64,000 bases of DNA from Progne subis subis (taxonomy: Eukaryota; Chordata; Aves; Passeriformes; Hirundinidae). The stretch spans positions 1-64,000 of the forward strand of contig JAKJHU010000674.1 in the NCBI GenBank assembly GCA_022316685.1, in the 5' to 3' direction. Every line of letters begins with the position of its first letter. Position 1 is the stretch's first letter. The notes below the pieces were generated by a model, which saw nothing but the letters and a program-made list of their open reading frames with translations, was not told where the DNA came from and made no database searches. Both the position numbers and the translations under genes were made by a program. Shown here one piece after another: positions 1 through 11,689 of this stretch.

Positions 1-88
1 GGGCCCTGGCACAGAGTGGGAGGAAAAGCTGTGGCTGCCCTGGAATGCTGGAAGTGTCCAAGGGCTGGTTGGAGGGGACTTCCTGCCC

Positions 89-170
89 GGATGGGATGGG
101 ATGGGATGGGATGGGATGGGATGGGATGGGATGGGATGGGATGGGATGGGATGGGATGGGATGGGATGGA
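89..170 (+). repeat. (GGGAT)n pentanucleotide microsatellite, copy A
   Basis: About 16 nearly perfect copies of the pentamer GGGAT stand in the flank of ERV-1. A 5-bp unit read in three frames gives a repeating Met-Gly-Trp-Asp-Gly peptide, so the open frames here are artefacts of the repeat. Confidence 0.95.
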
Positions 171-432
171 TCTGTAATGTTGATTGCAGTGTGGAGTGGT
201 GGAAAGTTGGGAGGGGTAGGGATTGCAGTGGGGGATGGGGTGGTTTGGGCTCTTGGAGTAGGGGAGTAGAGGGAGGGAAAGCAAGAAGCAGTTTTTAAAG
301 CTGCTGGTGCTTTTAGAATTTTGGGGCCTGAAGTGTCTTGTGGGAGGTTGCCATGAAATTGGGAAGGCTGAGTTTAAGGTGCTGTGCAGGGTGAGGTGGA
401 GGGCAGTGATTTTGGGAGGTAAGGGTACCTGC

Positions 433-520
433 TCCCAAGAAAGAAGAAGAAAGAAGAAGAAAGAAAGAAAGAGAGAGAGAGAGAAGGAAAGAAGGAAGAA
501 AAAGGAGGAAGGAAGGAAGG
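433..520 (+). repeat. Purine (GAAA/GAAGG)n tract at the ERV-1 border, copy A
   Basis: This is a tract made almost only of purines, built from AAG, GAAA, GAGA and GAAGG units. It ends directly at the first recognisable LTR base. The equivalent tract in copy B is 51585-51680. The first eight or so bases of the LTR are missing here compared with the other LTR of the same element, so the tract may have eroded or replaced the junction. Confidence 0.85.
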
Positions 521-1335
521 AAATGAAGCTCTATATGTCTAATTTAATAAGCACAAAGTTGAATTTAGCAGCAATGCAATTTTATTTAAGTAGCATTTTA
601 TAATCATATACAAAAATTGGCAGTGATTAATTAAAGATAAGTACTTTTGGATAAAGCATAAGCAAAACGACGGGGTATGGAGGGGGGTTTCTCACCCTAC
701 CTCACGTGCAAAACAAAGTAATCCAACTTAAACTCATATACTGTATGCTAATACATATTCATTAATATTTCTGTAAATCTCCTATTTTAATTTTAAAATC
801 TCGTCACTATACTACATAGCTCATGCTCCACTTGTTGTTAGGGGGTCTTCTTGGTTTTTGGTGGTCTTCTTCAGATGAAGGCTCATCATCTTCCTTGTCC
901 TATGAATAACCTTACTGGTTGCGCGTGCACTCTAAGTTTTGTGTTATACATAACTAAGCATTATGTTCCAAAAAGTAATTATTTCATGGATCAAACCACC
1001 ACCCAAACTCCCACCTTGGAATAGTCCCCACTTTGTCCATCTCAAGGCCAGTTCTATCTAAGACATCCTGTATCCCATAACATCTGCAAAGGGCCCATCT
1101 CCTACCTTGGAGTAGTCCCAGCTTTGGCCAATCCAGCTTTGAAACTCTTGCTTATCTCAAACTGCATCCTGTATCTTATTTTTCTCATGTAGCATCTGCC
1201 AAGGGGCCCATCTGCTTTGTAACACTACTCACATCTACTTTTTCCTTTACTACTTTATAACAACGATTTTCTAAAATAATATTTCTAAAATATTAATATA
1301 GTTACAATTAGCATGAATCATTTTCATTTATTACA
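521..1335 (-). repeat. ERV-1 copy A 3' LTR
   Basis: Read on the minus strand it begins TGTAATAAATGA, and its other end should mirror this as in the partner LTR (TGTTATAAATGA on the plus strand), but the last eight bases are lost at the purine tract. A purine-rich run just inside position 1336 (minus strand, with a GGGG core) is the polypurine tract that primes plus-strand DNA. A minus-strand AATAAA near 570 is a likely poly(A) signal. Confidence 0.88.
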
Positions 1336-1547
1336 ATTTCCCCATTTCTCTTTTTAATCATATTGATTCATGCTTTTTAATTAAAACTGAATCTCGATTT
1401 CTTCTATATTCCCAATAATCCAGGTTTTCACGCTCTCTCATTTCAGCCTCTAATTTTTCTAACATCTCCCGTGCTGCATCAAGCTTTTCTCATTCCTTCT
1501 CAAATTTGTTGACATCTCTTGTGCTAGAGTAGTCTCTTTATGTTCAG

Positions 1548-3609
1548 TCAACATCTCTTCAGGTCTTTCTTTTGAGTGTGAGTAGGTCTAGCTTTTAATA
1601 TCATCAAAGAATTTGGTTTCCCTTTTGCTGCCAATTCTGGATCAATGGGCATTGCTGTAATTTGCATTCCTTGTATCACTGGGTGGATTAGTCTAAGAAG
1701 ACATGGAATCATGCATGGTAAGAATAACAATCCTAATCCAGAACATAACAGCATAAATCCCATTCTTCCACCGGCTCCTCCAAAGAGGTTATCCCACCAA
1801 TCCGTTTTTAGAATAGAATTCCACTTTTGAACAGGTACGTGTGCCACCCTTTTAATTTCTTCAGCAAGTTTTGTGATGGCTTCCCCATGATCATCTCTCT
1901 CCACACAGCACTCAGATTCCTTAAATCTTCCTCAAACTCCCCCTTCTTCAGCCAACAGATAATCTAGGGCAATTCTGGTTTGATATACAAATGCTCACAT
2001 TTGTGAATGCTGCTTGGCCAGTAACTTTAGGGCATCAGAAGTATGGTTTGATACAACCTCCACTCCTGCCTGGAGTCTTATCAATAGATTCAATAGATAA
2101 ATTGGGGTCCTATATCCCCAAGATCCATCCTCAGCCCAAGTTGCTGGGTCATAATACGCTATGATTCTTTCTGCAGGCCATTTGTCTTCCCCCCATTCCT
2201 GGTTTCCCCCTGCCTTTGGGAAGTGAGGTTTAAATCTCTTTATTCCTTTCTAGAGTCTCATCAAGTGGTGTTCCCAGCATATTGCTCCTAGACCTTGGTA
2301 TGACGAAGAAGGAGGGTCGTATAACTCCTAAGGTACAGGTTCCCTCCCACTTTTCGAGGTAATTCACTCTATGCTCATTGCCCACAAATCCAATATATTC
2401 CATCGGGGCTTTCCATTTACTGTCTGTTTTTCTTGTTGTTCCCATAGGATTTTAGGTCTTTTTTTGGATTGGTAGGGGTTAGCTCCAGGACTTTTATGCC
2501 AGCACAAACAGTTTGATTATTCCACTCACAATTAATTTCCTTTGTTATTCCCCAATACCCAGTAAAAGTTTTTGGTCAGGTCTTTTTATTATCCGAATTA
2601 ACTACTAAAGTAGATATACAAGGAGTATATCCTACTACTTCATTATATTCCTTCCTTCTCAAGTCATACAGACTGTTCCAATTACTTGATGACTCAAAAT
2701 CCATCCTTCAGGTCTTTAATGTCTTGGAAATTTGAGTATGATTCCATTTTAAAAATTGTTCTGGAGCTAGACTCTCACCTCTCCACAGCCATCTTTCAGC
2801 CATTCCCACAGATCCAGCACTTGGATAATCCTAATTCTGTAGCAATTTCTTGCATCAAATCTACAAAAAGTTCTTAGCTGAGGTTGTCAAATCCCAGTCA
2901 CTACACTGCTGTTTAATTGTTCATACAGCTTATCCAGTTCCTTTAATTCTTTCCCTATGGCTTTTTTACATCTTTTGTTTTTTTTGTTTTTCTTCTTTTT
3001 TCCTTAGTGCTATACCTCCTATACCTATACTTGGATCATTCCCATTCTCATCTTTCTCAAAACAACAAAAAAATTTCATATTGAGGACAGATTTGATCCA
3101 CTATGGATAAGGAGCTGGTCCATTAAATCCTAATTTTTCCCTACCCAATCCATTTTTCTATTTTTAACACAAACATCTATAAAATTGCTCTGATCGTAGC
3201 AGGCAGCACTAACATGTGGATGTGCCATGAACACAAATTCCATCTTGTCCTTGACCCACATGGAGTGATGGCATTTATTACAGGGATCACATTATTGGGA
3301 CTTTGTTTTTGCATAGATTGTTCTCTCATTGCACTCTTGTGCTGCTTGTTTTATTATTGTTTGTTCCTGCATTGCTCATTCCCTTCTCTCATGGACTCTG
3401 TCCAGAGTGGCTCCATAGTTTTGGCCAGTTGCCAAGGGCATCACGACAAACACAGTGAAAATAATCCTCAGGAATTTCAACTTTCTACTGTCCTCAAGGC
3501 CCTTTGGGTTGCAGCCAAGGGCCAAGATGTCAGGATTCTTGGGAGGAAAGTTTATATCCTGGGATCTAGTCACTGGTGCCTTTGGTCTCACTGGTACCCT
3601 TGGCCTCAT
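1548..3609 (-). pseudogene. env: ERV-1 copy A env remnant
   Basis: Retroviral surface and transmembrane glycoprotein region, broken into several frames. The N-terminal piece (3376-3609) carries a hydrophobic signal-like stretch after about 50 residues. The transmembrane part shows a gamma-type segment with LLAEEGG near 1960, an ECC motif near 1905, a membrane span of about 30 hydrophobic residues near 1660-1760 and a short cytoplasmic tail. An in-frame TGA at 1932-1934 falls between LLAEEGG and ECC and is shared with copy B. The signature is class I env. It cannot make a full product as it stands. Confidence 0.75.
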
Positions 3610-4225
3610 GTTTGTTTCAAGGATGGCACAGATTACTCACAGTTCTCACAGCACTGCCCTCTCTCTCTCTCTCTCTGGTTAGTCAGCTACTTCTTCTTTT
3701 AGTCTAAACCACCAAAGCTCTGGAGATGTGCCAACCACAATAAGATTTGCTTTTTCACTACTTCAGTTAACAACCTGTTTGTTGGTGCTTTTTGCTCCGA
3801 TGTCGGGGATAATTATTAAGTCTTCATCCACCAATAGGCACATTCACAATGCCAGTTCACGTAAGAAATGTGTCTATAGCGTGGCACACAAATTCCTTCT
3901 CCACAGCAACTGTTAATTATGATACAGTGGTCTATAATACTATGAATTTGCTCTCTTACCTGCTCAAAAGCTAATATAGTAAAAACTCATTGGTCTAAAT
4001 TTTCTATTAATCAAACTGCTGCATAAAAGGTTCCATCTTCATATCTCAAAGGTGTTCCAAAAAAATCACTGAAAAATTTTTAAAGTTAACTGTTCACGCA
4101 TGCAATCTAAGCAAGTTAAACAAATCAATTGTCTCTCTCTTTCTTCTGCTCTTGTTACTCTCCACCACAAATTAAGGCAAAGCGCACAAATAACACAAAC
4201 CCATGGGCGACACTCTAAGCCATGC

Positions 4226-4453
4226 TTAGTACACTCCCAGTGTGTTACTTGTCTTGGACTCTTTTAGTAACAGGTGTTCCAGTCTCTTTTTCTGGAATTG
4301 TAGTTCCTCAATGAAATCTGTTAGTGTTAGTCGCTGAGGGCCTCTTAAAAGATTTTCAATCTGTTCAGGCTGTTCCCATTGATCAAGGAAGTGTCTAATC
4401 CCTTCCACAGCATTGTTCTGCCTCAAACTCAGTGGAGTTGCTGTAACAGCCAA
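4226..4453 (-). other. Small unassigned ORF between ERV-1 pol and env (75 codons)
   Basis: This open frame lies upstream of env in viral orientation. The predicted peptide is rich in Leu, Gln and Glu with a likely helical second half, has no signal peptide and has no motif I recognise. The same stretch exists in copy B near 55440-55660 but is broken there by small indels. It could be an accessory exon, a remnant of env or pol in another frame, or chance. Coding status is unproven. Confidence 0.3.
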
Positions 4454-4758
4454 TCCAGAATGCCTAATTTTTCTAATAAATTAAAGTTAGTTGCAATTAC
4501 AAACACAAACCTTTAATGTTAACTATCAAAGGAGTTTTTAACCTGAACAGGTTAAGCAAGACAATTTTTCTGTTGTTTCTGGGTATCCTACTGTATCCAC
4601 ATCTTACTTTTATTATCCTTTGTTGTTCCTGCAGTGTTCTCAAAGCCACTAATCGTTCCATGTGATATGCTAAATAAATAATGCTCTTTGTACTTGATCT
4701 TCTATTATATAAGTATCAATGTTGATCTGTGCTAAAACCCAATTGTGCATTCTAAAGT

Positions 4759-5118
4759 CTACTCTACTCTACTAAAACATCGTATACAATTAATCATAAA
4801 AGCTACATCTCTTTGGTCCCAAGGTACAGTTGTTCTGTGCCAATGTCTTTGTCTCAGCCACTTCATGGTCACTGCTTTACACCGCTCACACTGATGACCG
4901 TGTTTGCAGCACCTTGCTGAAACATGGAAACTTCTCTCTGCGGGATGGCAGCTTCTGACCTTTCTGCTAAGGATATCTTGAATATCCTGGGGCTGGGTTA
5001 TTCTTTCAATATGTGGGTGGCACACCAAATGTGTTGCAGCATTATGTGAAATCCACAGCCGAAAACAATTTTCCATATGAGCTATAGCCTCTGGGCACCA
5101 AATGCTCTCTTCAGCCAT
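4759..5118 (-). other. Cys/His-rich unassigned ORF after ERV-1 pol (119 codons)
   Basis: This frame begins shortly after the end of the pol reading region and runs toward env. It has about ten cysteines and many histidines, including a CCKHGHQCERC cluster around residues 84-94 that could bind metal. It has no membrane span and does not resemble integrase or env. The region is kept in copy B (about 56000-56340) with frameshifts. Its place, between pol and env, is where complex retroviruses keep accessory genes; that parallel is inference only. Confidence 0.35.
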
Positions 5119-5220
5119 GTTGTGGATTAATTACAGTTTTACTTTAAACTGTTTTGGACTCTAATAATAAAAGGTTTAATCAAATTTAAGTCTTTTTAAT
5201 TTTACTTTCAGGTCTCCTGG

Positions 5221-7330
5221 TGTGAAATAATTTTCCAATCTTTATTGGGTATAGGTCCTTTTACCCTTGAAGCATGAGTCTAGCCTTTTTCTGCCGTTCG
5301 AACTGTGGTTTTGTCAGAGAATCCATTGTCCCTCTTTTAGAGTTGCTCCTAGGTTTTTCATGGCTTCTACTTCTGCTAAAGAAAAGTATGGTGTTTGATT
5401 TTGTGTTCCTGCTTCCTGAAAAGTCATAATTACATTGCTGTTTTCCCTCAGGGCAGCTTTCTTAGCTTTCATCATCAGCCAAATTGTTTCTTTTTTTAAT
5501 GTCTCTCCCCTCTGGTGGCCTTTCACATGAACCACTGCTATCTTTTTTGGCTCTTCAAAGCTTTAAGAATTTGAATTATCAATCCTTGGTGCACTAATCC
5601 TTTTCTTTGAGTGTTTATAAGTCCCCTTTCTTTCCAATTTCTAAATGTATGCACTACCCCAAAGGCATATTTTGAGTGGTGTATATGGTCCCTTCTCGAT
5701 CCTTTAATAACAGCACATGCACAGAATAATGCATGGAGTTCACAGGCTTGTGCTGACCAGGACGGGCTAAGGGGACCAGATTCTTTTACTTCCAGTTTTT
5801 CTCCACGAATTATGGCATACCCAGATTTCCTTCTTCTACCACTCGGGATGATACATCTATAAATAATTTTTCTCCTGTTTTTAATTCTTGTTCTCTAAAT
5901 CTGGGCATATTTTTGTTTGTAACTCTATGACCTCCTGTGAATCATGTATTAATTCTTCCCCTGGGTCCCGTAAAGGAACTGAGCGGGGCTTTGTATATTT
6001 GTCACTCAGCTCTAATCAGGGAGGCTATCAAGATAGCCTCATATTTTAATATTCTGCTATCAGTTAACCATTTTTCAGCCTTTTTAGCAAGGATTCCCCT
6101 AATATTATGGGGGTGTACACTTCCAGTGGTGCCCCAAAGGTTACTTTTGGGCTTCTTCTACGAACACAGCAGTGACTACCAGAGCTTGCAGGCATGTTGG
6201 CCACTCTTACTAATTGGATCCAATAATTTGGAATAATATCCTACTGGCTTTCGGCTTCCTGCCCAATCTTGAGTCAATACTTCATAAGCCTTTGATCAAC
6301 TGTATTAACAAATAATTGAAAAGGCTTGTCTAAATTGGGAAGACTCAGTACAGGAGCTTGCAGTAGGGCTTCTTTAACTTGCTCCAAATTTTCCTGATCC
6401 CTTTCAGTCCATTTCAAGCAATTGGTAGTTAATTTCCATATAGAAATTTTACTTTTCTACTAAACCCTTCTATCTCTTGCCTACAATAACCCCAAAGACT
6501 CAAAACTGCTTTATTTCTCTTTTAGACTTTGGGGGTCCCATGTTCAATATTCCTGAAACCCTTTCAGGGTCTAGCTTTTTCTTTTGCTTACTAATCCAAT
6601 GACCTAAATACCGCACTTCTGACTCTACAAACTGCAATTTTGACTTTGATATCTTCAGCCGTTTTCTCCCAGAAAATTTAGAAGCTTAATAGTACCCTTT
6701 CTAGTTTCCTCTTCAGTTTCTCTTGCTACTAACAAATCATCTACATACTGTAGCAGCTTAATTCCTTTGGTAACTCAAAGGACTTCCAAAGATTTTCTAA
6801 CGCCCTCCCAAAAAGATTGGGTGCCTCTGTAAAACCTTGCGGTAGCACCGTTCACCTGAATTGTTCTCTCCTACCTGTATCTGGGTCCTCCTACTCAAAG
6901 GCAATCCCTACTGCCCTCATCCAGAGGGCAAGTTCAAAAGGCATCCTTTAAATCCACGACACTGTACCAAATGTAATTAGGAGGTATCTGGCTTAGCTAC
7001 TCCTGGAAAGCGGGTAATGGTTCTTTGATTTACCGCTCTGAGATCCTGGACTAGTCGGTAGCTACCATCAGGCTTCTTTACCGGCAGGATGGGGGTATGA
7101 TGTGGTGACACACAGGACTCCAACACCCCCTGATGTACTCAATTCTCAACTACCGGTTTCAATCCCTTCCGACCTTCCAGTGATATCGGATATTGTTTTA
7201 CTCGAATGGGGATTTCTGGGTTCTGTATTTCAACGCTAATGGGCTGAATGTTTAATTTTCCTACTTCACCAGTATACCACACAGTGTCGCTAATCTCAAA
7301 ATATCTTCTTCAGTTAAAGAATAGATTTTA
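5221..7330 (-). pseudogene. pol: ERV-1 copy A pol remnant (RT, RNase H, integrase tail only)
   Basis: The reverse transcriptase active-site box YVDD lies at 6736-6747. RNase H follows, including a VHVKGHQRG segment at about 5520 near its end. After the linker (KEGQWIL near 5315) the sequence goes directly into a piece matching the C-terminal tail of integrase (VRTAEKG then SRVKGP near 5240-5290), which aligns with the tail of the ERV-A integrase at about 35560-35620. The zinc-binding and DDE core segments of integrase are therefore missing. Many frameshifts break the frame. Copy B has the same integrase gap. Confidence 0.75.
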
Positions 7331-7660
7331 AGTTTTCCTTCACAGGGTTATTTTAACCCAAGGCTATTATTCAGTCCTTCCTAATAAATTATTATCAGCC
7401 TCTGGTATTAATACCAAATCATTCAGTCCAAATTTTTCATCCAATTCAATCTGCACATTTTTAATTACAGGAACCTGAAAAACTTCTCCTTTAACCCCAA
7501 TTACTGGGACACGTTCATGACTTACTTCCCTTGTGGTAGTTTTCTTACTGTGGACCTAGTAGCTTCTGTGTCCACCAAAAATGTGATTTCTTCCTTTTGA
7601 GGACCTATTTTCAGTTTTATCAAGGGCTCTTCTAGGTGTTCAGTCCTCATTAAATAGAGC
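7331..7660 (-). pseudogene. pro: ERV-1 copy A protease remnant
   Basis: This stretch lies between the second gag zinc knuckle and the reverse transcriptase. In copy B the same region reads a clear LLGRDL segment typical of retroviral aspartic proteases, and the pieces here match it with indels. The catalytic Asp-Thr/Ser-Gly region around 7570 is damaged. Inference of protease rests on position and copy B. Confidence 0.6.
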
Positions 7661-9276
7661 CCTGACCCCCCTAGTCTTCTTGAAACATTTTCTCATCTTG
7701 CTGCCTCTTTCTACAGATTTTTGTAGATGTCCCTTTTTGTGGCAATAAAAACAAGTGGGTCCTGTACCTTCTGGAGGTAGGACAAGAAGTTTGTAAGTGT
7801 CCTTTCTGGTGACAGGAAAAACACGTGGGTCTCGTATCCCCAGAGGTGGGACTTGCCTTTTTCTGTTGTTTGTTCTTTCCTGAGCGCTTCTCTGTATTCA
7901 TGGTTGTCTGTGTTTCCTTGACTGCTGCCATTAAAATCTGTGTTTTGTCTTTTGCCTCTCCTCATCTCTTCTCACATACACTTTCTGTGCTTCTCTTAAC
8001 AATTCCTGAAGCTCCCTATCCTGCCAATTTTCGACTTTTTCCAGCTTCTTCCTGATGTGCCCCCAGGACTTAGCTACAAATTGTGTTTTCAAAAGGACCT
8101 GTCCTGCTGCAGTGTTGGGGTCTACACCTGAATATAACTGCAAGGCTTTTCTTAGTCTTTCTGACCAGTCTGCCAGGGGTTCATCCTTCCCTTGGTGCTC
8201 ACTTAGAGCTTTCCTTATATTCTGCCCCTTGGGCACTGCTTCCCAGATTCCTCGGATTATCATCCACCGGAGATCACTCATATTCTGCCTGTGTCTTTCA
8301 TTCTGATTATTCCAACCTGGATCTTGCATAGGCCATTTCTGATGCCCCTGGTCTGGCCCCTGACATTCTCTATCCCAAACCCTCATTCCTGAATGTCTAA
8401 TCATTTCTCTTTCTTCCATGGTAAACAAGATTCCTAAGACAGACTGCAGTTCCACCCAGGTGTATATATTCAGCCCCAAGAACTGATCTAATCTCTCTGC
8501 CACTCCAAGAGGATCCTCTAGCAGCCTGCCCATCTCCTTCTTAAACTCCCTAACATCCCCTGTGTTCAGGGGAACACTCACATCACCAATAGGTCTCTGT
8601 TCTGGATTTGCCATTGGAACTTTTCTAAGCGGGTATAGTCCATCTTCCATTTTTGCTTCCCCATCCCATCATCACTTCTCCCTCCCCCCCTCTAGTTCTA
8701 TGTGCTACTGGCCCTCCTGAATAGGGGGTGTTTGCATTTACAGGAGGACCCTCGGGGGCTTGGGGTTGAACGGGCTGATTAGGTTGCCTATAAGGGGCGG
8801 GAGGTGATCTAACGGATCCTAGGGCTGTGTCTGTCTTTTTGGCTGCTTGCCCTCTGGTTTGTAAAGGATACAACAGATGACCTTGCTTCCTTGCCTTGAG
8901 TGACAAATTCACCTTTCCCCTGGGAAGCCACAGAGCAGCATATTCGCTTTCTTCCTGATTAAAAGGTTCTTTTGAATTCATACAAATTCAAAGCCTGGCA
9001 AATCCAATCTTCAAACGATCGGACTTTGGCCAATATAAATTATCTTTCCAATCATTTCCTTTGTCCATTCAACATACAATAATTAATCATTTTCTGCTTA
9101 CTTTTTCCTCTTGGGATTCCCATGCATCCCAGTATCATAACATCATCCCCAGTGGACTGTCCTGAGGGATGCTCCCCTTCTGAGAACCCCCCTCACAGTT
9201 CCCAGGTATACCAGGCTCTTGTGAATTCATAATTCAGCTCCTCCAGGTCTAAGGAGTTACTTTTCCTTGGACCCAT
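7661..9276 (-). pseudogene. gag: ERV-1 copy A gag remnant
   Basis: Gag begins at an ATG (9274-9276) followed by Gly, as in myristoylated matrix proteins. A proline-rich stretch with a PPAPY late-domain motif lies near 8800. The capsid part is open for 239 codons (7931-8650) and contains a segment like the ERV-A capsid (QFLG then YTW near 8450). Two CCHC zinc knuckles follow near 7720-7850, the second in a shifted frame. Frameshifts and stops separate matrix, capsid and nucleocapsid, so no full polyprotein is made. Confidence 0.78.
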
Positions 9277-10080
9277 TTTTGGCGGCAACAAAGCAAGAAA
9301 CCCGGTCCAGGAGAATCTTGGTCTCCCTCACTCACTTGTGGTTCAGTCCTCTCACTTATTATTCTGTTGCACTATCTTGTCTTTTGCCAACTGTTTGCCT
9401 CATGCCTAATTCCAATCTTTCTCCCAATCTGTCTTCCCTGACTATATCCTTCTAGCCACTTTCCCTTGCAATCCCTCTTAGTCTCATACTAAAGTTACCA
9501 ACTATTTACTTCTCAAAGAAAATTGAACTTGACTCAATTGCTCCCTCCTTATTCACCTGCCCAGCATCAGATCACTCCCTTCTCCTCGAGGACCTTCCCC
9601 TGGGTTCTCGGGCCGGGACCCTCCCTGCCAGTCCCTCCCAGGGATCCTCACTCGTTCTCTCTTTTCACTTCCCTCCTTTCCTGCCTGTCTCCTCACAGAG
9701 AGCTGAAAACGTGGTACTGGGAGGTTCACACTGCTTCAGGGGTCTGGGCTACCAGCCCCCATTTTAGATATTCTACACACACAAACACACAGCCGCCTGC
9801 CTGCCCAACCCCGTGGTACTTACACAGTCCATTTTCCCACACGGTTCTTGTGCACAAGACATTTTACAGGCGCCTTTACCTTTAGCTGGCACTCCAATGG
9901 CAGTGTTGGTGTGTGCCTCCTATTGCTGGCTTCCTTTGCTATGCATTATCGTAATTGGAACTCCTTCTCCAAGGGAGCCTGGTCTAACCTCGGGACCACC
10001 TTAAAAGAGCTGGTGGGGAGCTCCTTCCCGAGACTAGCCGTCCTTCCCCAGGCTGGAGTTCCCGGGTTTCAGCACCAAAT
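9277..10080 (-). other. ERV-1 copy A 5' leader
   Basis: About 800 bp lie between the 5' LTR and the gag ATG in viral orientation. The stretch is pyrimidine-rich on the plus strand, holds a short CA tract near 9775-9792 and has no supported gene. It should include packaging and splice-donor signals, but none can be assigned by eye. Confidence 0.6.
10061..10077 (-). promoter_or_regulatory. ERV-1 primer binding site, tRNA-Phe-like
   Basis: On the minus strand, three bases inside the LTR end, the sequence TGGTGCTGAAACCCGGG differs at one base from the complement of the 3' end of vertebrate tRNA-Phe. Copy B has the same site with further changes (61193-61209 region). Confidence 0.75.
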
Positions 10081-10904
10081 TGTTATAAATGAAGCTCTAT
10101 ATGTCTAATTTAATAAGCAACAAAGTTGAATTTAGCAGCAATGCAATTTTTTTTAAGTAGCATTTTATAATCAAGCATATACAAAAATTTGGCAGTCATT
10201 AATTAAAGTAATGTTCGGATAAAGCATAAGCAAAAACGACCAAGGGCAGGGGGAGTTTCTCACCCTACCTCATGTACAAAACAAAGTAATCCAACTTAAA
10301 CTTATATACTGTATGCTAATACTTATTAATATTTCTTGTAAATCTTTCTATTTTAATTTGTAAAATCTACGTCGCTATACTACATAGTGCATGCTCCACT
10401 TGTTGTTAGGGGGTCTTGGCTTTTTGGTGCTCTCTTCAGATGAAGGCTCATCATCTTCCTGTTGTCTCCTGAATAACCTCACTGGCGGCACGTGCGCTTT
10501 AAGTTTTGTGTTATACATAACTAAGCATTATGTTCGAAAAAGTAATTATTTCATGGATCACACCACCACCCAAACTCCCAGCTTGGAATAGTCCCAACTT
10601 TGTCCATCTCAAGGCCAGTTCTATCTTAAGACATCTGTATCCCATAACAGCTGCAAAGGGCCCATCTCCCGACCTTGGAGTAGTCCCAGCTTTGGCCAAT
10701 CCAGCTTTGAGACTCTTGCTTACTCAAACTGCATCCTGTAGCTTATTTTTCTCATGCAGCATCTGCAAAGGGGCCCATCTGCTTTGTAACACTAATCACA
10801 TCTACTTTTTCCTTTACTACTTTATAAGAAATTATTGCTGACATATATAGATTTCCAAAATATTGATAGGATTAGAATTAGCATAAATATTTTCATTTAG
10901 TACA
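10081..10904 (-). repeat. ERV-1 copy A 5' LTR
   Basis: This is the partner of 521-1335. Both ends are intact, with inverted tips TGTTATAAATGA and TCATTTAGTACA on the plus strand. A minus-strand AATAAA near the plus-strand start is a probable poly(A) signal. Differences from its partner show age. Confidence 0.88.
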
Positions 10905-11069
10905 TATTTATAGTTTGATATCTACAATGTCCGATTGATATTGATCCTCAGCACATTAAATGCCATCTAAATATATATGAAAATCAAGACCCTTCATGGC
11001 TGACAATCAATCAGACTTTGTCCTCACTCCCTCGCCACCATTTCCCTCATCCAACCCCTGGCACTCCTA
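10905..11069. other. Unassigned flank between ERV-1 and CR1, copy A
   Basis: Short AT-rich then GC-richer flank shared with copy B. No gene, RNA or repeat recognised. Confidence 0.5.
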
Positions 11070-11396
11070 TGGATCAGGAACAGTGTGGCCAGCAGGAGCA
11101 GGGCAGTCATTCTTCTCCTGTGCTCAGCACTGGTTGGGCAGCACCTCGAGTGCTGTGTCCAGTTTTGGGCTCCCCAATTTAAGAAGGACATGGAGGGGCT
11201 GGAGTGTGTCCAGAGAAGGGCAACAAGCTGGTGAGGGGTCTGGAACACAAGTCCTGTGAGGAGAGGCTGAGGGGGATGGGGTTGTTTATCCAGGAGAAGA
11301 AGAGGCTCAGGGGAGACAAGGGAGTGTCAGGGCACAGGTTTGACTTGATGATGTCCAAGGTGTTCTCCAACCTTGCTGATTTTGTGATTCTCTGAA
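11070..11396 (+). mobile_element. CR1 LINE 3' fragment, copy A
   Basis: The text reads as the familiar end of a chicken-repeat-1 element: AGCACTGG near its start, the GTCCAGAGAAGGGCAAC block, the GAGGAGAGGCTGAGG block, then GACTTGATGATGTCCAAGG and a final GTGATTCT unit. It is 5'-truncated, as most CR1 copies are, and has an internal gap before the tail. Its match in copy B (62216-62446) lacks about 110 bp more. Confidence 0.85.
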
Positions 11397-11689
11397 ACCA
11401 CCCTTGCAGCAGTTGCAGGATGAGCCCTGGGCCTCCTCTCCAGAAGGTGCAGCAGCCCAGGTCCCTCAGCTTCTCCTCACAGCCCCAAAGCCCATCCTGT
11501 CGTCCTGCAGAGCCTCTGCAGCTCCTCCTCCTTGCCCAGAACAGGGAGCCCCAGAGCCAGACACAGCAGCCCAGATGTGCCCTCCTGGCCTGTGGTGCCT
11601 CTGGCAAGGGAGCAGCACAAGGCACTGCAGGAGGCTGCAGACAATTCCTGAAGCACTTGGAGGATGATCCTGCTCCCCAAGGGATGTTC
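11397..11689. other. Unassigned GC-rich flank at the end of copy A
   Basis: Shared with 62447-62738. It contains several short open frames on both strands, but none has a recognisable motif and they are not kept between the copies. It may be an old CR1 piece in the other orientation; this is weak. Confidence 0.4.

Larger units (their letters stand above)
521..10904 (-). mobile_element. ERV-1 copy A: full-length decayed gammaretrovirus-like provirus
   Basis: Two matching LTRs (521-1335 and 10081-10904) enclose gag, pro, pol and env in retroviral order on the minus strand. The primer site is tRNA-Phe-like. Gag and pol hallmarks are class I (gamma-like): a capsid segment, two CCHC knuckles, a YVDD reverse transcriptase box and an RNase H domain. 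All genes carry frameshifts. Most of integrase is absent: the sequence passes from the RNase H-integrase linker straight to the C-terminal integrase tail near 5290. Between pol and env lies about 1.1-1.6 kb with small unassigned reading frames. No target duplication is visible because one LTR end is eroded. Confidence 0.88.
1..11689 (+). repeat. Segmental duplication, copy A (left edge open)
   Basis: This block matches 51138-62738 in the same order and orientation: GC-rich unique DNA, a GGGAT pentamer array, a purine tract, a whole ERV with both LTRs, a CR1 tail and about 290 bp of flank. Because host flanks on both sides of the ERV are shared, this is a duplicated chromosomal block and not two separate insertions. 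Similarity stops at about 11689, where the LTR of another ERV (ERV-3) begins; the equivalent point in copy B continues into other sequence. The left edge probably lies outside the window. The copies differ by many single-base changes and small indels, so they separated some time ago or one was assembled from noisy reads. Confidence 0.9.

Noticed and set aside
45..298. Open frames with Met-Gly-Trp-Asp-Gly repeats (also 50942-51363)
   Set aside because: They are the translation of the GGGAT pentamer array in two frames; no conserved coding signal.
1645..1830. Plus-strand open frames inside ERV genes (also 23808-24032, 36724-37125, 42189-42437 and others)
   Set aside because: They are antisense or shifted shadows of env, R2 or pol.
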